Below the pieces are notes generated by a model that was given only the letters and a program-made list of their open reading frames with translations, had not been told where the DNA came from and made no database searches. DNA of 64,000 nucleotides from Sipunculus nudus. Lineage: Eukaryota > Annelida > Sipuncula > Golfingiida > Sipunculidae. Of this stretch, positions 1 through 12,100 are shown piece after piece; within the stretch, counting starts at the first letter, position 1, and each line of letters begins with the position of its first letter. Position numbers and translations under genes: made by a program. The stretch spans positions 19,789,714-19,853,713 of the forward strand of contig CM049320.1 of NCBI GenBank assembly GCA_026874595.1, written 5' to 3'.

Positions 1-716
1 TTGCATTTCTTCTCTTTAAGGAAGACTACTAAATCTTCACTGCAGCAGTTGACGAACTGCTCAAGAAGCATCAAATCTCTCAGAGCATCGAAGCTCTTTT
101 CCACGCCTGATAACTTGATCCAGTTATCAAGAAAACCGCTCAGTTTGACGGCAAACTGACCAGGCGTCTCGCCTTTCCCGGGTAAACTCGAAAGAAATAA
201 ATGCCGATACCCATCCTCTGTCATTCGAAATCCTTTTAGATGGGCTGCTTTTAAACTATCATAACACGACGCATTCTCCGCCGACAACAAAGAAAAAATG
301 TTCAACAAGGTGCTAAGCTGAAACGCCCATTTTGCACGTGGAAATTCCTGGCTAGTAGCCAGCCTCTCGAATCTATCGAGATACGCGTCGATCCTATCAA
401 CTGACTCATCAAAAGGAGGCAGCTTCACCTTTTGAAACTGGACACGAGCAGCTTCGCCTGCCGCATCCTGGCGACCGCGATTCCCTATCCTCGCTAACTC
501 TAGCTCATGATCACGCTCGCGCTCTCTCTCCTTCGCTAGCTCTAGCTCGTGTTCGCGAGACTTAGCCGCTTCTTCAAGCTCCTTTGCGCGGGCGTCCCGT
601 TCCTGTGATTCACGCTCTCTAGCTAACGCGTCCTGCTCATTAGCAAACTGCTGTAGCTTATCTCCCATATAACCTAATGCTCTACCGCATTCTATGGCAT
701 CTGTCAACATATCCAT
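1..716 (-). CDS. Ty3/gypsy-type retrotransposon Gag, N-terminal part, runs off left edge
   Basis: Reading the minus strand from the ATG at 716-714 gives 238 codons with no stop, continuing beyond base 1. The first third is a charged, helix-prone stretch rich in Arg-Glu repeats (about residues 35-75). It is followed by a SCAN/capsid-like block that I recognise from mollusc gypsy Gag proteins: LPPFDES, then DAYLDRFERLA, a Trp-containing KWAFQLSTLL, then GETPGQFAVKLSGFLDNW and a LLEQFVNCC motif. Gag forms the capsid that packages the element's RNA. The open frame suggests a fairly young insertion. Zinc knuckle, protease and pol would lie further left, outside the window. I could not delimit a 5' LTR or primer-binding site in the 1.5 kb upstream (717-2300), although one is expected there. 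The same Gag class, badly decayed, recurs near 5, 15 and 25 kb. Confidence 0.8.
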   Translation of the reverse strand, partial: MDMLTDAIECGRALGYMGDKLQQFANEQDALARERESQERDARAKELEEAAKSREHELELAKERERERDHELELARIGNRGRQDAAGEAARVQFQKVKLPPFDESVDRIDAYLDRFERLATSQEFPRAKWAFQLSTLLNIFSLLSAENASCYDSLKAAHLKGFRMTEDGYRHLFLSSLPGKGETPGQFAVKLSGFLDNWIKLSGVEKSFDALRDLMLLEQFVNCCSEDLVVFLKEKKC

Positions 717-3700
717 AGTGATTACCAAAATCACGCGAATCAATAGGTTACAAACGCGAAAACCGCAAGACAAGTCACCCTATTTATACCCGAGTGTCAC
801 CGCGACACAAGCTTAACAGCTGATTCAACACGAAACCATCCGTGTCACAACACCGACAAACCGACGGACGACTGGTCCGAAATAAAGTCCCTAAACCGTC
901 AACGCCACCACACTGTTTCGCATTACGCACTAATGATCCCGAAGACAGCTCGCGGGGTGTGAACGAAGCCTAAATACAACGCAATCACGACAATACTCAG
1001 TAATAAACCGAATCAAGCTAGTATACACGGTTACTGAACCAGGAACCAGAGAAAAAACGGTGAACGAAACGAGAATACCTTGCAATATGTCAGCAGTGTA
1101 TTACCTCTAGACAAAAAACGGGGGGGGGGGGGGGGGCAACTCACCTCGTGCTGCAGGATCCAGGTAAGCAAAACTGTTAAGTGTAGGTCCCCAACAACTA
1201 AGAATTTTTAGAGCTTGTCAAGTTATACTAGTTACCCGTAAATGATACAGAACTAATGTAATTACACATTATAAGCACCATCATTTACAACGATAAATCG
1301 ACTGAGCGTGTTTGAGATAAGCAAGTGAAACGTGAACACAGGTAAGAAACTAGCATTTAATCTGAAAGTACAGAGTACAAATCCCGGGTCTGGGCACCGA
1401 TAATGTCACAGGAAAGGGGTAGTGACAGACCTGTGTTCTTTTAAAGGGATTAATTTGTACTCATACGGGCGTCAGTGGGTCGTGCTCTCGACTTGCTTCA
1501 CTCAAATTCACTCAAATCAGCCTCTCAAAAATCCCATAAACGCAGTGTGAAACATTTAAGACTTTCATTACGAGACATTTACAGATAAACAGTTATAACA
1601 GATGTGTGGACTCACCTACACTGTTAAGATCTTTAACCTGCATTTAACCCTTTTGCAGTAACAAATTAATGCAAACACATTCCCGTACACTTGGATTCAT
1701 TAACAAGTGTAGCACGGTAAAAAAATATGGTAAAAGTCCGAAGGTGAATGAGTCCCGTAGGTCAGCAATCCAGAAATCCCTTGATCTGACGTCGCAGGTA
1801 CAGCGTCTAGAAGCCGCCAATGTTCATCTTGGTCACATAACAAAATCACCATACGCCGCATAGCGTACAACCACAAGTGGGCAGTCCCCGGTAAAGAAAT
1901 AAAACAAGTTCACATCACACAGGTTACTTTCTGTAAGCGCTCACAACACCGAGCTGTTTTAGGAGTTTGTCGAGTACAGCTCATACAAAGTCTTGATCAT
2001 CGATGCGTGACGACCATAACATTTCATGGGAACACAGTAGACACGTCTTAAGATACTCACGCCGGTCTGTTTGTTCACAGCCGAACTTGGACATACGTTG
2101 CCAGCTTCCCCACAAACTTGGCTTTTGGCTGGACCTAGACGAACCGTCGTACGGAGTACACATCTCAACCATCCTACGGTCTGCGACACATGAGATGGCC
2201 TCAGGAGCCTTTCTCGAACCACTCTCCTCGGCCGCAATCTCGACTCCCCCCCCCCCCCCACTCAGCAGAAAAAAACCTTACTTCCTGGGTTACCTAATTA
2301 ATTCATGACACTCATGAATATAAATTAACTTCCACAGTCATAACCGTCTCTGATTGGTTTAAGGCTACGCTCTCAAAACCAGGTGTCCCTGTATACAATA
2401 AATCACCTCGACCTTCCTGGCAGAGATATCGTGTAATGAAACTAAATTCCGCTACAAATACTTCAGGCTACCACTACGCTCCCGAGGCAGCGGAAATCTT
2501 GCGCTTCTAAAGAAGCAACTGATTTTCACGCTGCCAGCTTTGACCGTTTATGATATATTTAGACACCAGATGGCGGTTTGTTGTCCACTGAAATAAACGT
2601 GCGTACGATGTGACAAGCAGCCAATCAGATGCCAATAAACAAACACTCGACAGGCATCCTGGCTCCGCCCATTGCCGCGCTTCAAGCGCCGTTTGATGAG
2701 TTTCCGGTCGAATGCTCCCTCTGCATTCTCGCATCATCGACCGATTCGATTATGACATTATGACTGTTTTAGCGTAGCCATGTATCTGTTGTCTGCAGAA
2801 CTGAAACCAGCCAGCGAGTTGTGCACGCAGCCTTTGTTGTTACGTTTCGTTTGAATTACAGCTCACCGGCCGAGCATCCTATGTGCCCAAGGCCCTAAGC
2901 AACCACGTCAGGGGCAATTCTCTCTGAGCCTGTGGCCTGTTCAGACGGTTACGCTGGGGGAGGAGCTGTCACTCAAAAAGAAATTAATATGATTGGCTCC
3001 GTGTATTCCTCGCTTGGCTTTGTCTTCCAGCACAAAGTTTCATCTGATTGGACAAAAATACAGTGCTCCCCTCTGGTGTTGCAATGCAGGATACGAGGTC
3101 ATAACAAACAGCGCCTTACGATATAGGAAGTAGCCCTATAGGGTAAAGCGCTGTGTAAAGAGTGTAGGCTACCACAGGCCATGAGGCTGTCACAGACCTT
3201 CTGTGACAATGGTCACAAGACGCAATCCTTTTCCAAAACCCTCATTGAGTCCCTGAGGAACTAACATTTCCAAATGTTCTCAATATGCCTTTAACAGGCA
3301 CCTTTACAAATTCCTGAGTCACAAATATCTATGTCTTCCCTCCTCACACGGTAGTGGTCAAGTGGCCGTTCAATCTGTCCTGATTCCCAATAGTGGGTTA
3401 ATAAGTCCACACGGGAAAGGACATTGTACGAACGCTGGCACATGGCGTTGGTCACTGGCATGACCAAACATTAATTCTAATAGACCACCAACCTCCGAAA
3501 TAAATTTGTGTAAATACACCTAAATCAAAGCTTTATCAGTTTGCTTCATGAAATTAGGAATTGGTCGGTCATTCCTGAGGAGCCGAGGAGGGTAATCAAA
3601 AACAGGGCCAATCGTAGCGTTAACTACTTGCAACATAGTAGTTAATGCCTGATAATACTGCACCTGGAATATTCTGGCCCTGACAAAAGCCTTACCTGTG

Positions 3701-4069
3701 TCCCTGAAGCCACCTATACCTGTCTTTCAGACTCTCATTTTATTGACAGAATGAGATAGATATGGTAATGTAAAAATACATACTGTCTTTGCATTAATAT
3801 GTATTACATTCGCCTTAAAAGACATAATCTTTATATTCATAAATACCAATTTCTTTATTATTTTAATAACGCGCAAAGAATGAATTGCGGAGTTTTCATT
3901 AGAATATGATCTCAAAGAAGTAAAAATAGTTACACTCATGTTCGGCAATAATTTCCTATCATTGGCCCTAGATAGAGATTTAGAACATATTTGCAGCGTA
4001 GAGTATATTTGATCTGACACTGACAATGTGTATTAAATTTTAAGGTATGACCACTGAAAAAATTCTTGA
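717..4069. other. Non-coding stretch, possibly containing the LTR and leader of the adjacent gypsy element
   Basis: No convincing gene is visible. The stretch is less AT-rich than the rest (roughly 720-3200). It holds a run of 17 G at 1120-1136 and of 14 C at 2246-2259. The short open frames at 1.7-2.3 kb lack family signatures and overlap on both strands. Its position next to Gag makes part of it a likely 5' LTR and leader, but without the other LTR I cannot place the ends. Confidence 0.4.
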
Positions 4070-4333
4070 TCGGATGAGCAAAATACGGAGACAAGTACTT
4101 TTCGAGCTTATAGTAAAAAGGGACTGTTTCTCAAGAATGACGGGTCAACGGAATTTCAGCGGTTGGACATGGAGTGTGTTAAGAAATTTACACGTGAGGT
4201 AGAGAGTCGTGCAGTCACCGCCTTCATGAATGGGACGGGCGAACCGGTTCTGGAAGATGTGTATTTTACAAGCGATGTGAACGTGCAGTCTCTTTTATAC
4301 AAAGGGGAATACATAGGGTATACGAATATGTGA
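4070..4333 (+). pseudogene. Orphan open frame, possible exon or gene remnant, unrecognised
   Basis: An 87-codon open frame ending in TGA, preceded in frame by a stop at 4067-4069 and lacking an early ATG. Its base composition is near balanced, while the flanks are strongly AT-rich, and its amino acid composition is protein-like: mixed charged and hydrophobic residues including KKGLFLKNDG, a VKKFTREVESRAVTAFMNG stretch, and VYFTSDVNVQSLLYKGEY. The first ATG in frame is at about residue 35. It could be a terminal exon with an upstream acceptor, or a fragment of a decayed gene or transposon. I do not recognise the family. A frame on the other strand over the same bases looks less protein-like. 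Confidence 0.35.
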
Positions 4334-4694
4334 GACAAAATATGAGTACACAAATCTCCCGGCATCTTATATTCTGAAATGTTTGGGCATAAAAAGAAGT
4401 AAACTGGTAAAGCATGAACGTGATTTGAAAACAAGTTTTTTTATCCCTCAAAGTCTTATGGCTGGGGGACAGAGAGTTACAAAGATACCCAGTACGTAAA
4501 AATTAATTTTGTTTCGATAGTATAGAGAAAGAAAAAACTATATATTGTAACATGTAATCTTGGGATTTTATAACCAAACTGGGTGTGACGGTTCATGTAG
4601 GGGGTTCTGGGTCTGGAATATATATATATAATTATTCTGCTCTACCCTAGCTGTATCGAGCACTATACTGCAAGCACTGGAACCAATTTAGGTT

Positions 4695-4712
4695 AATATA
4701 TATATATATATA

Positions 4713-4752
<40 letters not shown>
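4695..4752. repeat. (TA)n microsatellite
   Basis: Nearly pure TA dinucleotide run with one C interruption. A second (TA)n run lies at 4873-4921 and abuts the gypsy relic. Confidence 0.9.
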
Positions 4753-4753
<1 letters not shown>

Positions 4754-4870
4754 CGAATGCGATAGAATGGAAACACGTGTTAATGTGTAACTGTCCATTT
4801 CCGTTATATATTCTGTGCATCTCCTCTTAGCATCAGGTTAAGAGATCACCGTTAGATCCGTTCAACACTC

Positions 4871-4872
<2 letters not shown>

Positions 4873-4921
<49 letters not shown>
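4873..4921. repeat. (TA)n microsatellite at the edge of the gypsy relic
   Basis: Uninterrupted TA run. In the two related copies further right a TA run interrupts the integrase reading frame, so this tract probably marks a similar position. Confidence 0.9.
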
Positions 4922-4927
<6 letters not shown>

Positions 4928-5009
4928 CAATGAACATAAAAAAAGAAGAGAGACATCAACGCCAACATTTCAAAAAATCATATTATTTGGATAACATACA
5001 CAGTTGTTG

Positions 5010-5818
5010 TTAAAAGGCATGTCTATGAGGGCATCTTGCTTAAAGGGGCACGATCAACGGACACCATTAATTGTTGTCTGACATCTATAGCATAATGCAC
5101 AAAACCTGGCTATATCACTACTCATTCCTGACCAACAAAAATTTGACCGAATTCTATCGGATGTTCAGGAATCGTTCTTTTACTATCAGATAACAGATTC
5201 CTTCAAATAAACTCTATTATCTATCTAGATAACCCAGAAGTCTAACGATAAACTGAACTGGACTCGCTGAGTCCTCTGTATCACATTATCTTAATGAAAC
5301 CCTAAAACGATCTTTGGAACAGCAATATCAAGATGACAAGGCTGTTTTTTTCAACATCATAGTGAAAAAAAACTGGGAACTGCATAAACGAAAATAACAG
5401 TCCAAAGCCTTTCCTTTCAGAAGCGCTGATAGTCGAGTTCACTTAGTTTTCCTTTTCAACTTCGCTTGTTTGGCGAATTTCTCAGACCCAAACAGGTAGA
5501 TGACCAGGTCATCTATCCCGATGAATCGGGGTAACTTCGGGCAACGTATATCCACCGTCGTCACTGAAGTCTGGGGCAGTACAGTTCTCTCTTGCAGCCA
5601 GAGTCTCCTTTTCTACATTAGGAGTTCATGTTGTCTTGCTCTCTCTCTCTCTCTCTCTTTCTCTCTCTGTTTTCTCTAGCTTCTTGTTCGCTCTCTGTCT
5701 CTCTCTCTACTCTGTCTCTGCTTGTTCTCACTCTTTTTTTTCTGTCGTCCTGCTTCTTCCGTTTCTCTTTCCCTCGCTTTTTCTCCCTGGTCCATTTTAT
5801 CTGCATTTAGAATTTTAA
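5010..5818 (-). pseudogene. Decayed gypsy Gag-integrase relic (copy A)
   Basis: Minus-strand reading shows the Arg/Glu/Lys-rich start of a Gag protein (5806-5618, encoded by the AGAG/CTCT tract). Downstream, split over several frames, come the LPRF..DDLV box and the GSERKGFGL / ALxGKAL-like block. The start of an integrase region aligns with the better-preserved copies at 15 and 26 kb. Stops and frameshifts are frequent. It faces away from the galactosyltransferase gene, whose promoter lies upstream of the Gag start. Confidence 0.6.
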
Positions 5819-6290
5819 TTATATTGTGGATCTTTGGAGTTTGTAAATATTTCTAACAGTAATAACACAAAATTTAAGGCATTTTATCTATTTCCCATAT
5901 ATTTGTCACTTATTTGCCAGATAGCGTATTTACTAGCCAACCCTGATTAAAAAAGGGAGACGGTGAGCTCCAACAGAAAAAAATAGTATTTAATGACCAG
6001 CATTAAATTTGTATTTTCGTTATTCATAATACGATTGCTCCGGGCTGATAACATTGCCGACTTTAAAATTTAAAGAGGAACAAGTACTTTATTCACCTGG
6101 AAATCTTAAAATTTATATATCAGTTTCTGCCAAGCTCCAAACCAGGTAAAATTCGTTAACCACTGCAAAGCAACGCCCCATTTAATAGGAATTCTTGGTG
6201 CGCCGCTCATATTCATAGGATTTTTGGAACAGGCGTAACAAACTCTTTCGATCAATCTATTGACATTTATTGCTTGCTTCGTGGCCTATG

Positions 6291-6300
6291 TATAAATACA
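6291..6300 (+). promoter_or_regulatory. TATA box of the galactosyltransferase gene
   Basis: TATAAATACA lies 60 bases before the ATG, which would put the start of transcription about 30 bases before the coding region. Related TATA-like sequences are kept in front of both dead copies. Confidence 0.6.
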
Positions 6301-6350
6301 TCTGTATGACACACTGATACATTACACGCTAAGGTTAGGCGTTAGACGTT

Positions 6351-7613
6351 ATGTCAGTCAGAATGATGTTAAACCCGAAATCTATCTTCAGACTGCTGAT
6401 GGTCTTTGTCTGTGGAATGTTATCCTGGCAATGTCTTAAAGTATATAAAATAAATTCCAAGACCTTAGTGCAACATAAAGATCTCAACAAGGGTCAAGAG
6501 GGAAATCGAACCGTCCTAGATGTTTTAAGACAAGTTGAAATTGAAAATCCGTATCCCTTTACCACATCAGCATCTTCAAGTTACAGGAAAAGAATACAAC
6601 ACGATGAGGTGAACAAGCAAGACAAAGAAACTCATCTTAACATTTCGGATTTCCAATCTTCATCCTTTGAGAAGCCTGTCACAATGAATATCAAGACACC
6701 CTCCACTGAAGCCAACTTATCTGTTGTTAATCCACATGAATTTAATTATAAAATCCACCCAGGGAACCTGTGTGATGAGGAACTCTTCTTATTCATATAT
6801 GTGCACACCTCTCCGGATCATTACGGTAGGAGAGACATCGTTAGGAAAACCTGGGCTAATCAAAATTTTTTCAAAGATTACAAGATGAACCTATTGTTTG
6901 TGCTGGGTTCAACCCCAGATACGGGAATACAAGAAGCGATCAGAATGGAATCCCAGGTAAACCATGATATACTCCAGGAGGATTTCCATGACACTTATAA
7001 AAATTTAACCTATAAAGGTATCGCGGCCTTAAAATACATTTCCAATCACTGCCAACATGTACCCTATATTCTCAAAACAGATGACGATATGTTTGTTAAT
7101 ACCTTTGCGGTAATTGAGGAACTCAAGAATTTACCAAAGGACGCTCAGAAGTTGATTATGTGTTGTGTCTGGTACAATATGCCTGTTATGCGAGCTAATG
7201 AGAGTAAATGGCACGTGACAGTGGAGGAATTCGGAGGAGATGTCTACCCTCCATACTGTTCAGGATCCGCTTATATATTTTCCAGCGATATCGCTGCAGA
7301 GCTGTATAACAATTCGCTGTACAGTGAGTTCTTCTGGGTAGATGACGTCTACATCACCGGAATACTCCCTAAAATGGCAGGAATACGGCATCGTCAGCTA
7401 AGTAGTGCGTACTGTTTTGAATATTGTGATATATTTCAGAGTATCAAAAATAATAGTTCGGCATTTTTAAAGTACTTTTTGCACATGAAGGATATTCAAA
7501 GAATGGTTGTACTGTGGGGTCAAGTTGCTAAACATGTAGAAAAAACACGTGAAAACAAACAAAAGATTATAGAGGTGATAGACAGGCCAGTTGTAGAGCC
7601 AGATAATAATTAA
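6351..7613 (+). CDS. Beta-1,3-galactosyltransferase-like type II Golgi protein (GT31), single exon
   Basis: A complete 420-residue frame. A short basic cytoplasmic N terminus is followed by a signal anchor at about residues 11-28, then a Ser/Thr-rich stem to about 140. The GT31 catalytic domain follows: FLFIYVHTSP (147-155), RRDIVRKTW (160-168), the EDFHDTYKNLT block (210-220), the metal-binding KTDDDMFVN with the DxD-type DDD at 244-246, YPPYCSGSAYIFSSD (299-313), and WVDDVYITG (329-337), which stands where vertebrate enzymes have EDVYxG. The family transfers galactose or GlcNAc in beta-1,3 linkage from UDP-sugar to glycoproteins or glycolipids in the Golgi lumen. The acceptor cannot be read from sequence. 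Potential N-glycosylation sites include NLT 218 and NNS 367. Being intronless is usual for this family. Length is slightly above the typical 330-400. The ATG at 6351 is supported by conservation in both dead copies. Confidence 0.92.
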   Translation: MSVRMMLNPKSIFRLLMVFVCGMLSWQCLKVYKINSKTLVQHKDLNKGQEGNRTVLDVLRQVEIENPYPFTTSASSSYRKRIQHDEVNKQDKETHLNISDFQSSSFEKPVTMNIKTPSTEANLSVVNPHEFNYKIHPGNLCDEELFLFIYVHTSPDHYGRRDIVRKTWANQNFFKDYKMNLLFVLGSTPDTGIQEAIRMESQVNHDILQEDFHDTYKNLTYKGIAALKYISNHCQHVPYILKTDDDMFVNTFAVIEELKNLPKDAQKLIMCCVWYNMPVMRANESKWHVTVEEFGGDVYPPYCSGSAYIFSSDIAAELYNNSLYSEFFWVDDVYITGILPKMAGIRHRQLSSAYCFEYCDIFQSIKNNSSAFLKYFLHMKDIQRMVVLWGQVAKHVEKTRENKQKIIEVIDRPVVEPDNN

Positions 7614-9145
7614 AAATGTTTTTCTTTTTAGAAAATACTTATACATGTAACACTTTTGATAATATAATTTGAATTTCCTCCTGTAAACTATGAAAGTTAA
7701 TTACGTATCATGAGAACTATTGAAAAATATGTGTATGTGTTTCTATTTCATGTAATTTGGGCAACACCTGAATAGGCTTGGTTCTATTGTCACAAACTTC
7801 ATATATTTTTTCACAATATATCTATTCTTTTAAATATATAATACCTCGCCGAAAATATTAAACATATAAAGATATTAAAATGGACTTTTCATCTACACTC
7901 TCTCATGTATTAGACATTTTCAAATTTGCCTGGTGGAATATATATTGTAGTAATTATAGTAAATATAATATAATCTTGCCTGACCTAACATCTTATAAGA
8001 AAATATTAACGAACTGGAGGTACGTTTATATAATACACGTAAATTAATAGGGTTTAAAAGAATAAAGTTGTCTTGAGAATCATTGTAGTTGACTCAGTGT
8101 GTTTGTTTTGGCAATTCCCTGCGCATGATAATCCATGTACACAATTATGCAGTAACAAACTTTTTGCTTGCCAAAATCTTTGATTTGGCAATTATTCTGC
8201 CCAGTCCCGTATGTCAGTTTGTCAATCAATCTGTTTGCTTGCCTGGGACAACAATCATTTATGCAAGGTTCCGTTTAAAGATACCCTACCGACCACTATT
8301 TTGCAGCAACATTCTTAATTTATATGTAGCATGTACCATTATATTATATCGAATGGTTTTAGTTTAGGGATAGGTCCAAGAGGGTACACCATAAAAAATG
8401 TAAAATATTACTTTTTGACATTTAGCAATTGATACAAATAGCAGCTTTTCAGAAGCCATGAGCCACGTTGCTATATTGTGTCATTTCCATTGTTACCTTT
8501 GTAAGGGTTATAACTCTAAATTTGAAAATATGCAAAATATAGTTTGTTCTCTCTCCATCGAGTTTATGGTCTCAAAATCTAGTTGCTTTTGCATCTGGCT
8601 GCATTTGATTAGTTTTGGGTGACGCAATCGCATGTTTCATAGACCGTTTTTAATTCCTTGAGAATAGGCCAATTTTTTTTGTCAGAATCCTTACAAGGCG
8701 GCCATATTTATGCCATAAGGGTACACCGTTGCTCATTTTATTAATATCTCTATCCGCTATAATTTGATGTCAAATTAATATGGTATTGGTCCGGCAAGCT
8801 CTCTGTCAGTTCGTATGAGATTTCTTTCTACGACCATAATGTGAATCAAATATTTCAGTCAAAATTTAAATCCGAGAAATCCAGATGCATAAGAAACAGA
8901 TAACCATGTTTAAGCGAAAGAGGCGTTAGTTTATCCATATGTCTTAATGTTCACATCACTTTACTAAACTGGGAATCTGCATTCTAAGGAAAGAAAGCCA
9001 TGTGTTTGTATTCATTTATTCTATATATTATAAATACATGTGTTTATATGTGAGCACATGTGTATATATCTATGTATATATATTTTGTTATTGTACATAT
9101 GTATAAATATATATACATGTGTATATATTTGTATATATATATGGA

Positions 9146-9183
<38 letters not shown>

Positions 9184-12100
9184 TTTATTTAGTATATAAA
9201 GTATTACTAGATGTCAGTATCAAAATGTCAGGTGGAATATCTTATTTTTGAAGCACAATGATAGTGTTATAACAGGGCTTGTTATTAGAAGGTAAAGGGA
9301 AACATGACAATTAACTTATATACTGTTTTTATTATTTTTGGGGCGGTTGAGCTGTTACTATTTGACAGTAGATCTGTAATATAGTTACTAATGTGGCCAG
9401 ACTAATACCTTAATTTTGCTGTAAAAGTAGCAAAGACGAAGAACTTATCGGTTATGATATAGCAAAACAGTTTATTGTTATTAGAAGCTACAACACATTG
9501 GAGTATTGTATTAAAACTATATTAGAGACTACAGCTGAGGTTACATGTTGGATAGTTATATCAGTTAAATAACATCCACTGATGTATGGTGATTGAGTGA
9601 ATTCCAACATACATGTTCAATTTGTAAACACAGTCTATTAAGTAGTTCATTGGCAAACAAACATAAATGCACTCATGTGGAGGCAAAAGGGTAATAATAT
9701 CCACCTGAATGTGTATTTTAATACAGTCTATAACTTCTGAGTAAACATACTGAAATCAAATGATGCAGCAAGGTTGAAATATAAAACAGTCAATGTAAAT
9801 AAATATCAAAGTCAGTATTGTTACATATAAATGTTAAAGTCAATATTGTTACATATAAATGTTAAAGTCAATAGTGTTACAGTACAGAAGGATGGAATAT
9901 GAAACATGTGTAAACCCCTGCTAGTGTTAGTTTTTTGTGCATATTTAATATGAACATATGTATTATGTATAATATGTATTTGCCAGTGGTACGAATTTAA
10001 CATTTTGCATTAATATGGCTCTTAAAATTGATTCATCATATATTTCTATAGCTCTGTGGTCGACCATCAACATATATTACATTCTTGTTAATATTATTAA
10101 AAATAATAAAGTCTACACAACTGTTAGTCGTCAGTTGTAAGAGAGAGGCGGGTATGTAGACCATGCCCCCCTACAACATATATATATAATATAAATATGT
10201 GTGTATATATGTGTCCGTATGTGTATATATGTATATATTTATATATATATTTATGTATAAATATTGATGTTTCAAGACCTTTAGCGGCTTCAATGGTACA
10301 TTTCCATCGAATTGTTAAACACTGACTTAATGAACAGCTAAATCATCCGCCAAAATCTCATTGGGAAACTAGACTACGATTTATGAAAAATCGTTGCAAA
10401 ACAAAGTGCCCGAACATGTGTCGTTTTGTTCTTTCAAGTATACATATCAATACCATATCAATTAAAACCATATGGTGCAAATTATATTCAGAAAGATGAC
10501 AAATGGTCCGGCCGTCAATTTTTCTTTTAACCTTGTTTTAGGGTCTTTAGTTTTTTATTAGTCGATTTTGTTTGCCAACACACCAGGGGTGTAAAATATT
10601 GAGGTTGGTCCGCTGTCACCCTTGGGCAAATTTAGCTAATTAGCATAAAACAAAATGGCCTCTAAAATAACACGAAAATAGCAAAAATACCATAATTACT
10701 TTAACATTGTACATAGATATCAACCAAAACATTCTAGGGTGTTATGACCCCAGAGAGAGTTCATTTCTGGTATTACCGTATCCATAATGTCCACCATTTT
10801 CAATCCACATACCCCTCCGACCAGTATCCTAGGCACTTTAATGCAGACAAGATTACTCGCATGATAAAATAATGAGCTGTAACATTGCATCGCATAATCG
10901 ATGTATTGAGTCAAATCCAGTCATTAATTTATAATTGAGACGGGAATCAAATAATCGATTAATTTCAATTCTTGTAGTTTCATTTATTTTCATTCGTTTC
11001 CGCTTTCTAGCTTATACCTATCAACGAATAATCGGCTTGCATGATGAAGCAGAACTGTTATTTAACTAAGAAAGTCACCTCGTAACCCTATATAGATGTC
11101 AGCACAATAATGGATGATTTTTAGTAAATAAACGTCTCTGACAGAATATTGTGGCTCTTTACAAGAATCGGCTCGAGAATCGAATCGAAAAGCAATGATC
11201 GATAATCGAATCAAATCAAAGACCCCTTAGCAATTCACAGGCATATAAAATGATATGTAATATTTTTTGTACAGATTATTATGTGAGGTGAAGATACAGA
11301 CAAAGTTGTCACATGAAAAAGTAAGCGGTATATAAAAAATATATATATAGAATTGTAGATGGGTCGGAATACATTACCGGTCACCCTTAAAATCACCCTC
11401 TCCCCTTCTCCGCGACCTTCCACAAAGTCCTCACATATTTAGTCAAAGGTTACTTTAGCTGTGGAATTGCATATTTGACCGCTAATAATCACAGCAAATA
11501 AAGCCTTGTATATTATTATGCTTTGGTTCCGTAGTTGGTTATTCGGTTGTTCTATCAGCATCTATGAGCATCTTTACTCGAAGTAATATAAACCGTGTTG
11601 GTAAACCGTGACATACATTTTCTATGTAAACATAGCATAGTATTATCGGATCCTGGCAGAGGTTGTGGTCACTGACTACTTTCTATTTTTTTTATAATGT
11701 CCTACTTAAATGCATATATATATATATACATATGTATATACATTTATATACACACAGTGACCCCACTATATTCACCTCCCTATCCATTTCCACTTATCAC
11801 CTGACAAAGAAGCCTAAAGCTTGTGTGTTAATAAATAAATAAGTCTGCCTAAAAGGCGTAACTCTTACTCTTCACCTTCACATAGACTACAGACTACCAC
11901 GGCTATACCATTAATATATATATATATTTACTCGTGCAACGCACGTTCTGGGGCAAACAAGGCAATCCGAACGATGGTATCGCAAGTCCACCGGAAATTG
12001 CGTAACAATATTAATATAATGGTGCCACTCCACACGGGTACACGTCACTCTGTACCAGCCACGACGTGAATTTGGTTAACATTTTATGAAGGGCCTACAT

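Larger units (their letters stand above)
5010..9275 (+). repeat. Copy A of a triplicated unit (gypsy relic + galactosyltransferase + 3' flank)
   Basis: This block aligns by eye with 15.1-20.69 kb (same orientation) and with the reverse complement of 20.70-26.1 kb. Shared landmarks, in order, are the integrase/Gag relic, the CT-rich tract, the TATA region, the galactosyltransferase frame, the 3' flank with GTGTTTGTT..GGCAAT, and the segment with GATACAAATA.CAGCTTTT. Copy A lacks two insertions present in the other copies: the 1.13-kb TIR element, and about 0.48 kb of microsatellite-rich DNA after the stop codon. It is the only copy with an intact gene. Confidence 0.8.

Noticed and set aside
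1959-2308. Overlapping frames near the C run at 2.25 kb as a gene
   Set aside because: Open on both strands without a family signature; more likely part of the gypsy leader or LTR.
3727-4026. 99-residue minus-strand frame
   Set aside because: AT-driven Ile/Ser/Lys/Asn-rich reading with no motif.
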